A stretch of DNA of 64,000 nucleotides from Batillaria attramentaria (GCA_018292915.2 JACVVK020000083.1:1208501-1272500), one strand, 5' to 3'. Positions 21,191 to 33,089 are shown, numbered from the stretch's first letter. Notes: generated from the letters alone by a model not told the origin. Numbers and translations are program-made.

Positions 21191-23255
21191 TGACGCTATT
21201 TTCTGCAACTCCACAGTCAGTGAACTCGATATCTGTACTCAGTGAACTACCCAGAACTCCGTCAAATGGCTTGTGGCGGGGTTTGACTTGCCACAGCGCA
21301 GTGAGAGACTGGGACTCATGACTCTAATGAACGCGGGAGTTAAGCAGCTGTAGCTAGAGAACTCCCCTACTTCTCTCTGCATGCAAATGGCAACCGTTTT
21401 CCATTAGACGATCCTCGCTCGTGTCGACCGCTTAATGTCCGCGCTGAGCGCCACTCGATGGATCTAGTCTGATTACCTTTAACTAGCGCGTGCTTTTACT
21501 GTCCATTGTCTGACGTCCGTGTCAGTGGACCCAGGAACATCTAACCGAAACTGATTCTCTGGATTGCGAAATTGAGTCACTGGCACTCTAAATGTCGTTT
21601 GAACACTGGCGAAAATACAGTCCTGCAAAATCAAATGTCCTCGAGTTTTGTTCCGTAGAGCAGTTTTCAGTGAACAAACTAACAACGAGCTGATTCCACT
21701 GCTAACTGTCTGAGAACAGAGGAAGAAAAAACAACTGCAAACAAAATCCAAAATCGTTCAAAATAATTATTATTGTGTCTGACTGTTAGCAAAACCTTGA
21801 GCTATTGCTGGGAATATCAGCCGAGTTCGGACATAGATCATAACTGAGAACCAAAATAAGTTGCCGTATACGTACATTAATTTTGTCTGACACATTTACA
21901 CGGTTCGTATTTCTGTATGGTAGTACTAACCCGTGCATCAGAACGCTACAGACGTCAATACACAGTTCTTGAATGCTACACTCTACACTCAATGCACAAT
22001 CAGTTCAGCATGAAATGAAGGTACATACAAGCGAGTATGGTCAGCACAGACGTCCTTGTACTGTTTGAGCAATCCTTCACGTTAGAGTGAGAAGTCAAAT
22101 GAGGACCGGAAACTGCAAAACTGAAGATACGACTTGAACTGTCCACGTGCAGTCTCTGTCCGTGATTCAGCTACTTGTGTAAACCTATCTACTTTGCGGA
22201 GGCCCGGCGTAGGCCAGATTTACAACCAGCCGCGGCCGTCCAACAGGACAGAGCTGAAAGCAAAGACACATCCCAAAGAGTACGTCAGTCAGTCAGTCAG
22301 TTTATCGGTCAGGTCTTGCGGCTTGTGCCAGTGGCAACAGACAGACAGGCGAGTCAGCCCTGGTCTATATTCCCTCTAAAACAGCCATCAATTATTCAGC
22401 GGCGGATTTCTAGCGATAAAAGAATTTCAGGTAAGGAGCGGGCGCAAAACTGCACGGCGTCATATTGCCTGATGTGATTCTGGACCCACAGAAGGACCAG
22501 TGCTCCCATCAGATCACAGACTGCAAACCACAGCGAAGCTCCCAACGATATCCAAGGTGCGACTGCAGCCCTACATTCACCGCCTCGGTGTGAAGATGAT
22601 CGCGTTTCAAAAATGTTTACAGCCACTGGAAGGTGCACGTGTTTTGTTTGTATCGCATCTCCTCATTGTCGTCAACCATGCCAACTCTCCCAGCTTACAG
22701 AGACAAATGCAAAATTGAAAGTCTTTGGGTTAATAAAGTTCACGCCATGAAAGATCTATCTCGAGTTTACATTTTCCGGCGCCGAGAAAAACAGTTACTC
22801 TGCCAGTGTGTCTGGGTTTTCCTCACCACGGTTACGTAAGGCAGTTACGGACAAGAAATATTACACGCAGGAATGTTACAGAAAAACGCTTTGTGTCTCG
22901 TCGCTCTGGAATACAGACGATACCATTTTGGCCACAGCCCTTCAAGCAGGATTCCAAACTACGTGTAAACGACCTTCCTCTGGGGACAGGCAGGGTCAGA
23001 GACTCCAACACAACATTCCTCAGGGGCCTTTTGATGAATTGAAAACTCTTGGCACTTGGCTCAGTGCGAGACGAAAGCATGGCTGACTGGCCCCCAAGCA
23101 ACTATCGTTCTCGTGCCATGCAATCTGCGTTGGGAATACGAAACATTAATGCACAATACTGAGCAGGCGTAGAATCATTAATGTACACTATGTTGATCAC
23201 AGAGCCGAGGAACAGAAGCTGTGCGTGGGACGCAGCTAGCAGTTGATGCGTGCTG
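21191..23255. other. Unrecognised sequence
   Basis: No gene recognised on either strand despite several frames of 70-100 codons. There is a (GTCA)n-like run of four units at 22283-22300. Confidence 0.5.
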
Positions 23256-23257
23256 TG

Positions 23258-23318
<61 letters not shown>
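23258..23318. repeat. (CA)n microsatellite
   Basis: A pure CA run of about 57 bp. Confidence 0.96.
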
Positions 23319-23375
23319 CCAGTCGGTGCGGAATTACATATACGCAGCCTTTCTCTTAGAAGTTTTCTTTCATAA

Positions 23376-23454
23376 ATCTCTCTCTCTCTCTCTCGTCTTA
23401 CTGTTTATGTCATTGTTCACTCTCTTGCTGTGTGGGCTACTGGACTGAAACAAT

Positions 23455-23496
<42 letters not shown>
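23376..23496 (+). repeat. AATAAA-(CT)n tail, family D-like
   Basis: After a short CT run, the sequence 'gactgaaacaataaactctctc' leads into about 37 bp of CT. An AATAAA box directly followed by CT repeats is the 3'-end layout of family D. Confidence 0.5.
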
Positions 23497-23499
<3 letters not shown>

Positions 23500-23501
<2 letters not shown>

Positions 23502-23984
23502 TCGTATTCTCATCTATTCTACACGACCCGATCGCCTGCAGACCCCGGTTCGAATGTATGATGTGTCTGGCGGTTCCCTAAAGGTTTGAGCAGGTCATGG
23601 AAAGGTTTCCGCTGTCTGGTGACATTAGCCTGACAACCCACAAAGAAAGAAAGAATTGAAGAAGCCAGAAAATGTATCTCCTCTGATGCTACATGTTGAC
23701 ACAAAAGAAAATGGAATGAAGCAGTTCTCTAAGGAACGGTTGACACAAACTGATGCGCACACAGACAACTTGAAGCGTTGTAGTGCCCAGAAGAGCAACA
23801 CAATTATTTCAGTCGCCTCTCAAGCGGCAACTTCCTTTGTGACAGAACGGCAGGATTTCATACCATGTACGCAACATAACATGACCGCAGCACGCCCGAA
23901 CAACCAGTACGCACAACATTTCCCGTGCCCTATTCATTGAGAAGAGTAGCAGCACTTTGAATAGCACTTTAATTATCAAGTAGA
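23500..23984. other. Unrecognised sequence
   Basis: No gene or element recognised. Confidence 0.5.
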
Positions 23985-25430
23985 TCTTTCTTCTAAACAA
24001 GACCCTGAAGACCTTGAGTGAAACCTAAGCACAACATACTACAATACTTGGCTAGTCCTCAAGGTCCCTGTGAATGACTGTCGTTCAGTGAAACTGCTGA
24101 TTCAGTCTTACCTTTCTGGGCACGTTGTCCCGTCTGATCGCAATTTCTTCTAACTTGAAGTGAGTGAGTGAGTGAGTTTTTGAGGCTTAACGCCGCGCAA
24201 GCCACAAAGACTAATTCGCGGCTAAGTGTGTTTGCACTACGTGAAAAAAACAAAAAAATGTAACCTTGGGCAGCTGATGCAAACTGATCTACGGGGCAAA
24301 ATAAACCTAGGACATGCAGGAGACGCTGCACCTTCGTGCTAATTTATCGAACTCCCGATTACAAAATTCTAACTTGAAGCAAGACCTTGGAGAAGGAGTA
24401 TTTAAGTGAGACCTTAGCACAGCTTACTACGACACTCGTGTATTCCACATGGTCCCGCTGAATGACTGTCGTTGAGTATAAAACTGCTGATTCGTAACTT
24501 TCACCGTACACTTGTGTAGTCCACTGACAATGATGACCCTGCTGTGTGACATCCACAGCAAAACAGCTGATTTGTGCCTAGTACCTTCACTATGCACTTC
24601 GTCTCGTCAGCTAGCACTTCAAGTTCCTCTGAACAAGACCACATAGCCTAGAAGACAGAGCACTCGAGTGAGACCCTTATAAGCACAGCTGACACTTGTG
24701 TAGTCCTCATGGTCTCGTTGTAAGACTGTCGTGTCGTTTAGTAGAACAGCCGATTGCTACCTGCACTGCGTGCACTTCGCTGCATCGACTGACACTTTCT
24801 TGTAAACAAAACAGAATAAGAGACTTCAACACAGCTTAGAACACTTGTGTTCTCCTAAGTTTTCCCTTGTGAGACTGTCGTGTCGTGTCGTTTAATTTTA
24901 AAAAAAACCAGCTGATTTGTACCTCCACTGCGCACTTCTTCTCGTCAACTAGCACTAGAAGAAATACAGCCAAAATCACTTGAAAGATCCCAGACTAAGC
25001 ACAACATTTGTGTAGTCCTCATGGTCCCGTTTTAAGACTCGCGTCCATGGGCAGTAAAACAGTTGATACGTACCTCTATCGGTACTTTCTTCTAAACAAA
25101 ACCTAGAATAAAGCGCACTTAAAACACAGCGTGGAACACGTGTGTACACCAGATAGTCCCCTTGTCAACTGACACTTTCTTGCAAACAAGACAGAACTAA
25201 AGCACGCTTGACTGAATGAGACCTAAACACAGCGTAGAACACGTGTGTACTCCAGATAGTCCCCTTGTCAACTTGACACTTTCTTGCAAACAAGACCGAG
25301 AATAAACCACACTTGAATGAGACCTCAACACTGCTTACAACACGTGTGTACTCCAGATGGTCCCCCAGTAAGACTGTCGTGTGGTTTAGTAAAAACAGCT
25401 GATCTGTACCTCCACTGTGCACTGCACTCC
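23985..25430. repeat. Diverged tandem array, 90-190 bp units
   Basis: Ordered phrases recur: 'cttct.aacaagacc', 'gtgagacct.agcacagct', 'cacttgtgtagtcct', 'ggtccc', 'gactgtcgt' and 'cagctgatttgtacctccact'. Copies of 'aaacaaRac' lie at about 23994, 24634, 24807, 25092, 25182 and 25288. Copies of 'gactgtcgt' lie at about 24078, 24467, 24725, 24871 and 25372. Two units near 25178-25370 are shorter and more alike. A family L copy has inserted at 24161. Confidence 0.8.
24161..24366 (-). mobile_element. Family L retroposon, 206 bp, 13 bp TSD
   Basis: ttctaacttgaag flanks it at 24148-24160 and 24367-24379. The minus strand runs 'gggagttcgataaattagc', 'gcagcgtctcctgcat', 'gcgcggcgttaagcc' and then the (CTCA)n tail. 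It sits inside a unit of the 90-190 bp tandem array, so it is younger than that array. Confidence 0.93.
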
Positions 25431-25689
25431 CCGCCCCATCAACTGACGGCCGAGCCAGCAGTTTCAGGCCTACGCTGCTTTCGCCAATTCCGCCCTAAAC
25501 AAAGTGCTAAGTGGTGCGGATAGGGCCGGTGAGAGAGGCGGAAAGCACCAACAATCGCCAACACTGTGAGTCCGGATAAACTGATCTCTACTCGCTATCG
25601 CGGCCTACATGCACCGTGTACCACAGCAAACCTACCTCGCATTACTGGTACGATGAAAACATTAACAAGGCTCTGCGGACATAAACATT
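25431..25689. other. Spacer between tandem arrays
   Basis: No repeat or gene recognised. Confidence 0.5.
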
Positions 25690-26395
25690 GTCCTTTTATC
25701 TAATCGCGATCCAGTTTTTTTTTCCATAAAGACTACTGGAAGAGGTTAGCTTAGTACGCATTGGAACGTACTAAAAACACGTGCACGTGAACACGCCTGG
25801 AAGGTCCAGTCACAATCCACTTCTTGTACAAAGGCCAGCTGAGAAGATCAATAACAATGAAACCTATTAACAGCACCAAGAAACCTCATTGCGTGTAAAC
25901 ACGCTCATATACGGGCCCACTTTTTTGTATAAAGACTACCGCACAAGGTGAAACGTACACTGCATTCTTTCCTGTTTTTCAATCCCGGCGTGCACGTGGC
26001 CACGCTTTTACGGTTAATTTGCTATCCATTCCTTGTATGAAGGTCACCGGAGAAGATCATAAAAGCTGGAACTTATGATAACAAGCCCCCAAGCCACCTC
26101 GCATGTAAACACAACTGTGGTCCAATCGCTATCCAAAGATCAATCACGACCGGAAAAGATTAACACACAATGGAACCCATAAATAACAACAGGAGACCTC
26201 CGTGTGCGTGAACTGATACTCTCCTCTGGTCCAATCGCTATCCACTTTTTTCCTATAAATATGACCGGAGAAAGGGCATGCACAATGAAACCGATAGAGC
26301 TGTAACCAACAACGAAAAACTTCCCTGTCCGTAAACACGCTCCTCTGCGGACTTATCGCTGTCCAGTTCTTTTTGTGAAGGGCGCTGGACCAGGC
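25690..26395. repeat. Diverged tandem array, about 110 bp x 6-7
   Basis: The phrase 'ccaatcgctatccacttttt' or variants recurs near 25700, 25812, 25910, 26018, 26122, 26230 and 26351. Between them are variants of 'gaccggagaagatca', 'aatgaaacc.ata', 'aacaacaagaaacct' and 'gtaaacacgctc'. Copies are strongly diverged. Confidence 0.75.
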
Positions 26396-26849
26396 TGATA
26401 CGTTTTGCCACTGCTCCATCCAGACTCTCCATCCAGAAGATACCATGGCTACTACTATGAGACAAGGCTTACACTGGGAGCTGGTCCACTGATCCGACAT
26501 AATGAATTTCGTATGCCTGTGTACGCTCGACCATCGTGAACTTAACACGGGTTCCTGGTTTGCCATTGAATATTGACATCCTGTGAGACCAACCGAGTGT
26601 GGGCTGATCAAAGGTGACCAGTAATTGGACCTATAGGGAGGGTTTGGTCGCGTATTCGGACCTTGTAACAGTGCTCTTGTACACGGGGTGCAGTCAAAAT
26701 GGACTCGAGTGTTTCTGGTGCTAACCCGCTAGCGCTTCAAACGTTTCGACGACGATTGCTGTCACGTAAAGCCATATATTTGAAGTGCGTGTATGCACAG
26801 TTGCACACGTCTGTGCATTGTAGTAATGCATTATTCAAAGTCGTTGCCT
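26396..26849. other. Unrecognised sequence
   Basis: No gene or element recognised. Confidence 0.5.
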
Positions 26850-27250
26850 GGTTGATAATTAATAATAATATTAATAATGAGTACTGTACAGGCGCTTTAC
26901 CCAATTTCGTGAACTGGCTCAAAGCGCCGCGAACTGAACCCAACACGCACGCTCACGTGAATCACACGCATTCTCTCACACACTGGACATAAACACATTA
27001 CAATCACGCGGTGCGAAGGGTCAGCTCAACTATTTAAATTTCGGAATTAAGAATTGCATTTATTTTTAAAATTTGGTGGGCAGAAACGGCCCTTTTCTCA
27101 GTTTCACACCGACAGACCGAAGTTCGTTGGAAACACTCGGTGTTACTCAAATTTGAAAATGAAAAACACTCGGTGATACTGTTTGGGAAAAAAAAGACTT
27201 TGTCCCTCACGGTGCTACGTTTGAAGCAGACTAGCACTGGAAACACGTGC
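26850..27250 (-). mobile_element. SINE-B-like repeat, minus strand
   Basis: On the minus strand the order is 'aatgcaattcttaattccg', 'aaatagttgagct', 'gtgtttatgtcca', 'gtgagagaatgcgtg', 'gcggcgctttgagcc' and 'taaagcgcctgtaca', closing in an (ATT)n-like tail (26850-26880). The same order is found on the plus strand at 40020-40378. It has no recognisable tRNA head, so it is probably 5'-truncated. It gives the uninterrupted version of the site where family F inserted at 40121. Confidence 0.75.
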
Positions 27251-27505
27251 ACTCACGCCCAGTTTCAGTTGACTACACCCCTGTGTCATACTCGTGTCAG
27301 CTGACAGACTGCAGGTCACCTGAGTGTACCATGACAACAGATGTCAAGTCCCGGTACTGTACTCTCAACGTTACCGTCAGCCTCGTGTCTCAGGTGATCA
27401 TGCTTAATTGACATCAGGTGTCACATTGCTATGGCCAAGCAGTCGGGACAGTATATTAACAGGCGGTTTAAGCCTATGTCTGTGTCACATCGGCCGGCGA
27501 CTAAT
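27251..27505. other. Spacer between repeats
   Basis: No repeat or gene recognised. Short phrases such as 'cagctgacagactgcaggtcac' resemble ordinary unique sequence. Confidence 0.45.
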
Positions 27506-27507
27506 AT

Positions 27508-28050
27508 CATGTCTATTTGATTATATTTAGTGAGAGTGGATTTTTGCCATTTTCGTAATTGTGTACATCAAATTGGATCGATCATTTTTTTAAAGTTATG
27601 TTTATTTGATTATGTTTACTGAGAGTGATATTTGCTGTTTTCGTAATTGTGCATATTAAAACTGGATCTTAGCAATTGCAAAAATGTAAAACAATATTAT
27701 ACTTATTTGATTTTATTTACTTTGAGTGATTTTTGCCATTTTCGTAATTACGTACATTAAAACTGAATCTCCGCATTTGTCAATGAAAATAATAAAGCAA
27801 TGTTATGGTTATTTCATTATGTTTACTGAGTGCGGTTTTGCCGTTTTCGTAATTACGTATATTTGAAATTAGATCTAAGAGTTTGTTTATAGAGAAAAAA
27901 AAAACTTGAACAAATGAAAAAGATGAAAAAAAGAAAAGAATAGAATTGAAATCAAGGCTATGCTTATTTGATCATTTTTAGTGAGCAATTTTACCGTTTT
28001 TGCAATCAAACACAAACTGGATCTCTGTATTTGCCAAAGAGAAAGACAAT
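27508..28050. repeat. Diverged AT-rich tandem array, about 100 bp x 5
   Basis: Units beginning 'tatttgatta..tttact.agtg' occur at about 27511, 27601, 27701, 27807 and 27961. Each is followed by 'ttttgccattttcgtaatt' and 'aaactggatct' variants. Unit spacings are about 90, 100, 107 and 154 bp; the last interval contains an A-rich insertion. Confidence 0.8.
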
Positions 28051-28520
28051 GCACGTTATATATGTGTACCTTTAAGGACATTCACGTTTTCCTCTGCTGA
28101 CCAAGCGAGCCAACCCATCATTGAGGTTCCCTACCCACTGATTTATTTAAAGAAGCCACGACGTGCAGGTTGCCTTTTAATCTTAAAGACAGACTGACGC
28201 ACGACCGCCCAACCAATCCCCCAAAAAGCGATTTCAAGCGGGAAGAAGACATGCGATACATGTGCACCGCTGGAAAGGTTAGAGGCTTGTAATACACGTC
28301 ACGTGAAAACAAGAGCGATATGCACGTGCTGTGTGTCTGCGCGCACAGTGTCTTTGACACTCTTGATACTGACGACACTTGTTGGCGGGGATTTCTAGAG
28401 AATACTAAAAGAAAAAAAGAAAAAAAGAAAAAAACTCAACGCTTCCTTCTCGCTGAGTTTTTTTCCCCCATAGAGCAGGACCCGATCACGTTCTAAAGAG
28501 TAGTTAAAGGTCAGATGCTT
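28051..28520. other. Unrecognised sequence
   Basis: No gene or element recognised. An A-rich run lies at 28405-28435. Confidence 0.5.
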
Positions 28521-28530
28521 TCAGACGAAA

Positions 28531-28716
28531 TGGGGAGCCGGAATAGCCGAATGGTAAAGCGTTGCACTTCCGATGCTCGGGTCGTGAGTTCGAATCCCGG
28601 CTAGGGACAAATAATTTTATTTCTGCTGGCCTTTTCCTCGTTGCCCCGTCTTTGACCTCACCTTTACGTGGTGGAAAAAGGTGTTAAACTCCCAAACACC
28701 CACCCACCCATCCTTA
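28531..28716 (+). mobile_element. SINE-A, full length, 186 bp, 8 bp TSD
   Basis: agacgaaa lies at 28523-28530 and 28717-28724. The head reads gccggaatagccgaatggta with B box gagttcgaatcccgg. The body and the (CCCA)n tail are intact. A poly-A run follows downstream at about 28733-28752. Confidence 0.88.
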
Positions 28717-28752
28717 AGACGAAACGTTGCCAAAAAAAAAAAAAAAAAAAAA

Positions 28753-29230
28753 GGACGTAGAAAGGTTACACGTCAAACAGACTTTTAAAGAGGCATTTTT
28801 CATTGCTGTTCCATTCACGTAATTACTTTCTTCCATTTGCTCATATATAACTAAGTTTTAAATCGAGTTTAAGAAAGATTGTAAAATAATACATTAAATC
28901 ATCCCGACGTAAGAACATTTCAAGTCAATTTCATCGTCTACACTATCAGTCGATGTGTAAGTACCCCTCTCACTGCCGTCGCTGTGCACTGATACTGTTT
29001 ATCAGAAACGAACTCGAAATTTTAATTTTGTTTATCTCAGGAGGATGTAAACACTTCAAGCTTTGAGAGTGTTTACATGCTGTGAAACCATAAAGACAGG
29101 TGTTTTGGGCAGCATCTCATAATAACACCAACTATACCGATACGCAAATCCATTAATTTTCGCTCACAAGCGAGATACTGACCTCAGGGGCTATACTTTT
29201 TCAGCGTAAACGAACGAACGCACTGTGACC
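28753..29230. other. Unrecognised sequence with a small hairpin
   Basis: At 29045-29078 atgtaaacact pairs with agtgtttacat around a short loop. Nothing else is recognised. Confidence 0.5.
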
Positions 29231-29237
29231 AAAAACG

Positions 29238-29340
29238 AGGTCACGTGGTGAAAATCTGGGTCACGATAGTCACGTTGCGTCAGCTTCCGGTAAAAAGAGG
29301 AAACTTCCGGTGACGTAAAAGGTCAACCGGTGTTGATAGT
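29238..29340. promoter_or_regulatory. Possible promoter: E-box, two ETS sites, CRE-like site
   Basis: Within about 80 bp there are an E-box (cacgtg, 29242-29247), two ETS-type cttccgg motifs (29284-29290 and 29304-29310) and a CRE-like tgacgtaa (29311-29318). Close spacing of ETS and CRE motifs is common at start sites of broadly expressed animal genes. No TATA box or coding exon was identified nearby, so direction is unknown, and chance is a real alternative. Confidence 0.3.
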
Positions 29341-30366
29341 GGGAATGACTGGTCTGGTTCTCATTAAGCCTAATTTCTAAGACTTTGCTGCAAAACCAAA
29401 AACTCTCTGGTCAAGATTACTCGTACCACTTACGTAATAAAGAGACACAAACAACCGTTAAGCATGAAAGTAATTAGTCATTGTCCTTGTTGTTGTCGTT
29501 TATATCGCCCATCACTAGTGTATATATATTATACCACCATAACAGATGGAACAGTCTCGGACTGTCGGTGTGTTGGAAACGGAAAAAAAAAAAAACCAGC
29601 GGTTTTCGGTCCTCACTGACTTGTCAGTCATCACCATGTCATCCGCACTTCCTAGACACACGCGCGCTCACCAAACGAATCCAGGCCTCGATGTACCAAA
29701 ACTTCACAGACGTCCACCTGTATTTCACCGTTATATCACCACTCCTCCATCAGCGGACGACAGAAATCTCAGATGCTCACACACACACCGGAATATATCC
29801 ATCGAACACATCCCTACCGCCTACATGGTGGAATCGTTTTACCCTAGACAGAAGCGTGTTGAGCTCCTTCATCACCTGTGTGCCACAGTGTCAGTACAAT
29901 TACCTTCCCAGATAGCATTGATTTCAGGACATCTGCTCCGTGACACCAATAGGCCACCTGACTCAACGCAGCCTGCTCAGTTCGTCTCAGCTCAGCTCGC
30001 GGCCTGCTGACATTTCAATCGCCGAAGCTTCAGTTGACGCAGCGTGTTGAGAAGTCAAGACGGTAAGTAAACCGCCACTTTGCCTGCAGACATCACAACT
30101 GAGTCAGAAAGCTCCTTGGGTTGTCACAATAGTGCGGTTTGTTCGATGAACACTCCACATTCAGATCCAGTTTACTTAGACACCGGACTGTAAGTTCTAG
30201 TTGACAAGAATCATTTTTTGTTGGTTTTCCTCGGAGTGTCTGTCACAGACAAATTATTTCCCTTCACGTGGGACATTAAACTGCTCTTAATCGTCTTATT
30301 ATCAACCACTTCGTCACAAATGAATACGGCGGTCAATTCACGTGTCACATACCACATTCAGCTGCA
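29341..30366. other. Unrecognised sequence
   Basis: Two overlapping plus-strand frames (29481-29915 and 29546-30010, about 145-155 codons) lie just downstream of the possible promoter. Neither shows a motif I recognise, and overlap in two frames argues against both being real. If a first exon exists here it cannot be defined from sequence alone. Confidence 0.4.
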
Positions 30367-30659
30367 GGGCTCGTACGTAAAAGTCGAAGTTAATTTAATC
30401 CGGGGCTACGGGCCTAACCCAGACTAGGACAAAAGAAACACAAAAGCAAAATTAAATTTAAAAAAAAAAGGAAGCGAAAAGAAAGGAAGAAATAAATCCT
30501 TCTATAACAGCGTAGGCACCTTGCTGGAATGGACCCGCTTCTTGATTTAAAACAAAAAAAAACAACAACAGAAAATTTAACCCTAGAGCTAGTTTAGTTC
30601 GAGGTTAGACTCTAACCCAGGGCTAAAATCCCTAACCTCGACTTATTACATACGGGCCC
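30367..30659 (+). mobile_element. TIR element G, copy 2 (293 bp)
   Basis: Same structure and orientation as the copy at 11345, with more diverged ends (gggctcgtacgtaaaa and ttattacatacgggccc). The interior 'aggcaccttgctggaatgga' and 'tagagctagtttagttcga' are shared. No TSD seen. Confidence 0.82.
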
Positions 30660-31107
30660 AGATCCAGAGGGCTTCGTTGAATGATGACTTTGTCCCTCCG
30701 CCATACAGCATAACCGACAAGCTTTTTTCCTAAATATACTTACTGCGTCGACTGCTTTTCAAAAGAGTAGAGAATGCGTTATTCTCGGCATCTCCGTTCT
30801 TCAACTGTTATCGCAGGTTCGGCTTGGCTCGCGCAGATGTTTACGCACATACCTCGAGGTTTAATGTGTTCTTTCTGCTGCTAAACTTCAGGAAATAGCA
30901 CACATCGGGTTTTTCACTATCCGCAATCAATCAGTACTCACTGCGGAGTAATAAACTAAACTCGGTGATAAAGTAAACCCTGCCAATTGTCTTGCCATAT
31001 CGGTATCAAACATCATCTTGTGCGGTCCAGCATAATCCTTACAACAGACTGAACTTCGACTTCACTTTATTGAAGAGACTTCACTACGTCAACCTGCATG
31101 GTCTGTG
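30660..31107. other. Unrecognised sequence
   Basis: No gene or element recognised. Confidence 0.5.
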
Positions 31108-31116
31108 CCACTGTGA

Positions 31117-31362
31117 GTGAGTGAGTGAGTTTTTAAGCCGCGCAAGCCACAAAGACTAATTCGCGACTGAGTGTGCCTGCACTACATGAAAAAAAAATGT
31201 AACGTTGGACAAAGGATGCAAACTGGTCTACGGGGCGGTATAAACGCAGGACATGCAGGAGACGCTGCACCTTCATGCTAATTTCTCGAACTCCCGATGA
31301 CAAAAAAAGCGTAGAAAACAAACAGCAATTACAACTAGGTAAAACAAAGATAAATACTAGTA
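31117..31362 (-). mobile_element. Family L retroposon, about 246 bp, 9 bp TSD
   Basis: ccactgtga lies at 31108-31116 and 31363-31371; its last base may belong to the GTGA tail. On the minus strand the copy starts 'agtatttatctttgtttt', close to the start of the 271 bp copy at 13574, and contains all the conserved phrases. It lacks the 'gggctt' block next to the tail. Confidence 0.85.
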
Positions 31363-31371
31363 CCACTGTGA

Positions 31372-32080
31372 AATAAGCTACATTTTACTCGACTATACAG
31401 AACAGCATAAATCCTCTTTCTTTCGGTGCTATCTTGCAATACCTGTGCAAAATCTTCACGACATACTCAGCTCTCAATTCGCATACCTTCTTTCACACAC
31501 CAAGTCCCTGCGACAAGCGAGAATGTAACTCACTTCTACACCTAGCGCTGCTACACCTACACCTGGTGCAGAGCTGGACGACCAAGCAATCTTATACACA
31601 GCATATGAAACGTAATTGTCTGCAAGTTTCCCACACGAGCGAACACAAGGCGACGCTTCGTGCTGAAATGCTGCAGGAAACAAACTATACCTACGCGAAA
31701 CAGCTAGCACGTACCGGTACGCTTTGTATACGCCGGGCCAGAAAATCAATAGGCCGGTAAAAATCAACTGATCGCCGAAGCATAATAACATCTAATGAGG
31801 CAACATGTTTCTACTATTGCTATGCTCCGGGCTTCGTACGAGTTCTCTTTTCTCTAAGCTGCATCGTTTATCCCTTTCGAGTTGATTTGTTTTGTTGTTG
31901 TTTTTTTTTGGGTTTTTTTACCAGGTCACATCCCCGAATTGAAAGAGCAAAGACGGAAAGGTCAACTTCACACAAAAAAACTTCTCTCTAGGAGGAAAAC
32001 GGTAAAAATGACGACACACAAAGTTTTTTTTTTCTTTTTCTTTTCTTTTCTTTTCTTTTTCTGCACGAGAACGACCTCAG
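31372..32080. other. Unrecognised sequence
   Basis: No gene recognised. T- and C/T-rich runs lie at 31890-31920 and 32022-32060. Confidence 0.5.
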
Positions 32081-32084
32081 CTCC

Positions 32085-32400
32085 TTACGTTGAAGGGAGA
32101 GTCGTGCCGTCTGGCTTGTAACATCATTTTCCCAGCAGGAAACGCGGCAGTCAGAAGACAATGGCAGAAACGTAGAAAAGCAGGCTGCAGATACGTTGAA
32201 AAACGCATCAATCGTCACGAAGACAGTGCCCGAATTATCAGTCCGTTTTCTGGGCCACTTGTCGTTATGTGTCTCGGAATCGGCACGAGTCCAGAATTTC
32301 ACTCTTTTAACAGAAGTGTAGCAAACGGTCGATCCTTTCACGAAACCTACACCTTTCTTGCGTACGTTGAAAGGGCCATCAATCGTCACATCGCAAAATT
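32085..32400. repeat. Weak dispersed duplication
   Basis: The phrase 'acgttgaaa...catcaatcgtcac' occurs at about 32191 and 32363, with a weaker form 'acgttgaagggagagtcgtgcc' near 32088. This suggests a diverged tandem repeat of 100-170 bp period. Confidence 0.5.
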
Positions 32401-32403
32401 GCG

Positions 32404-32475
32404 AGTGAATGAGTGAGTGAGTGAGCGAGTGAGTGAGTATTTAGGGCTGAAAGTCGTGCAGGTGATAGAGGGACT
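32404..32475 (-). repeat. (GAGT)n tract with family L-like edge
   Basis: Irregular GAGT units are followed by 'atttagggctgaaagtcgtgcag', a diverged form of the family L terminal sequence (tttagggcttaaagccgcgcaag). It is probably an old 5'-truncated copy. Confidence 0.6.
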
Positions 32476-33089
32476 AAAACAAGTACATGCCGGTGCCGGT
32501 ACAGTCTCCTTCGAATTCAAAATCGGTTGACGGCAGCCGCTAGCAAAAGAGTGATGATAAAGGGACGGAACATTGTAAGTATAGCTGTTTAGTATTCATT
32601 GTATCCTTTTTGTGGACATGATAATACACCATATTACACATAATTATGACAATTTGATAAATGATTATACATGTAGCGCATTTGAGATGGATACAGCCGC
32701 TTTAAGCGTACGTCTTTACCTCGCTTTGATTACATTTGGAGCTGCATGCTTTCGAATAAATACTAAAAAAGTGTTTGATGTATTTTCTATGTCCTTCACC
32801 CCATCATCCAACTCAGGTCATAAGGGAATTCAGCGCAGTTGTTGCGGAAAGGCGCTAACGTTTCGCCCAGCGGCTGTTTTTTCTCTTACCATCCGTAGCT
32901 ATTCACGCATTGCCAAATTCATATCAGCAGTGAAGACCCTATGGGAAATGTCGACTTTAAAAAGAAGGCATTAACCTCTCTCTCTCTCTCGCTCGCTCGC
33001 TCTCTGGCACGCGCGCGTGCGCAGTGAGATGTCTTTAGTGTGTATGTGTGTTCCTGAGCTTACTTTTACTTTTGTACTGTGGTCTGGCA
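32476..33089. other. Unrecognised sequence
   Basis: A 120-codon plus frame at 32612-32974 has no recognisable motif. Short CT and GC-alternating runs lie at 32978-33022. Confidence 0.45.

Noticed and set aside
26144..26611. A 155-codon minus-strand frame
   Set aside because: It overlaps the diverged 110 bp tandem array and has no recognisable motif.
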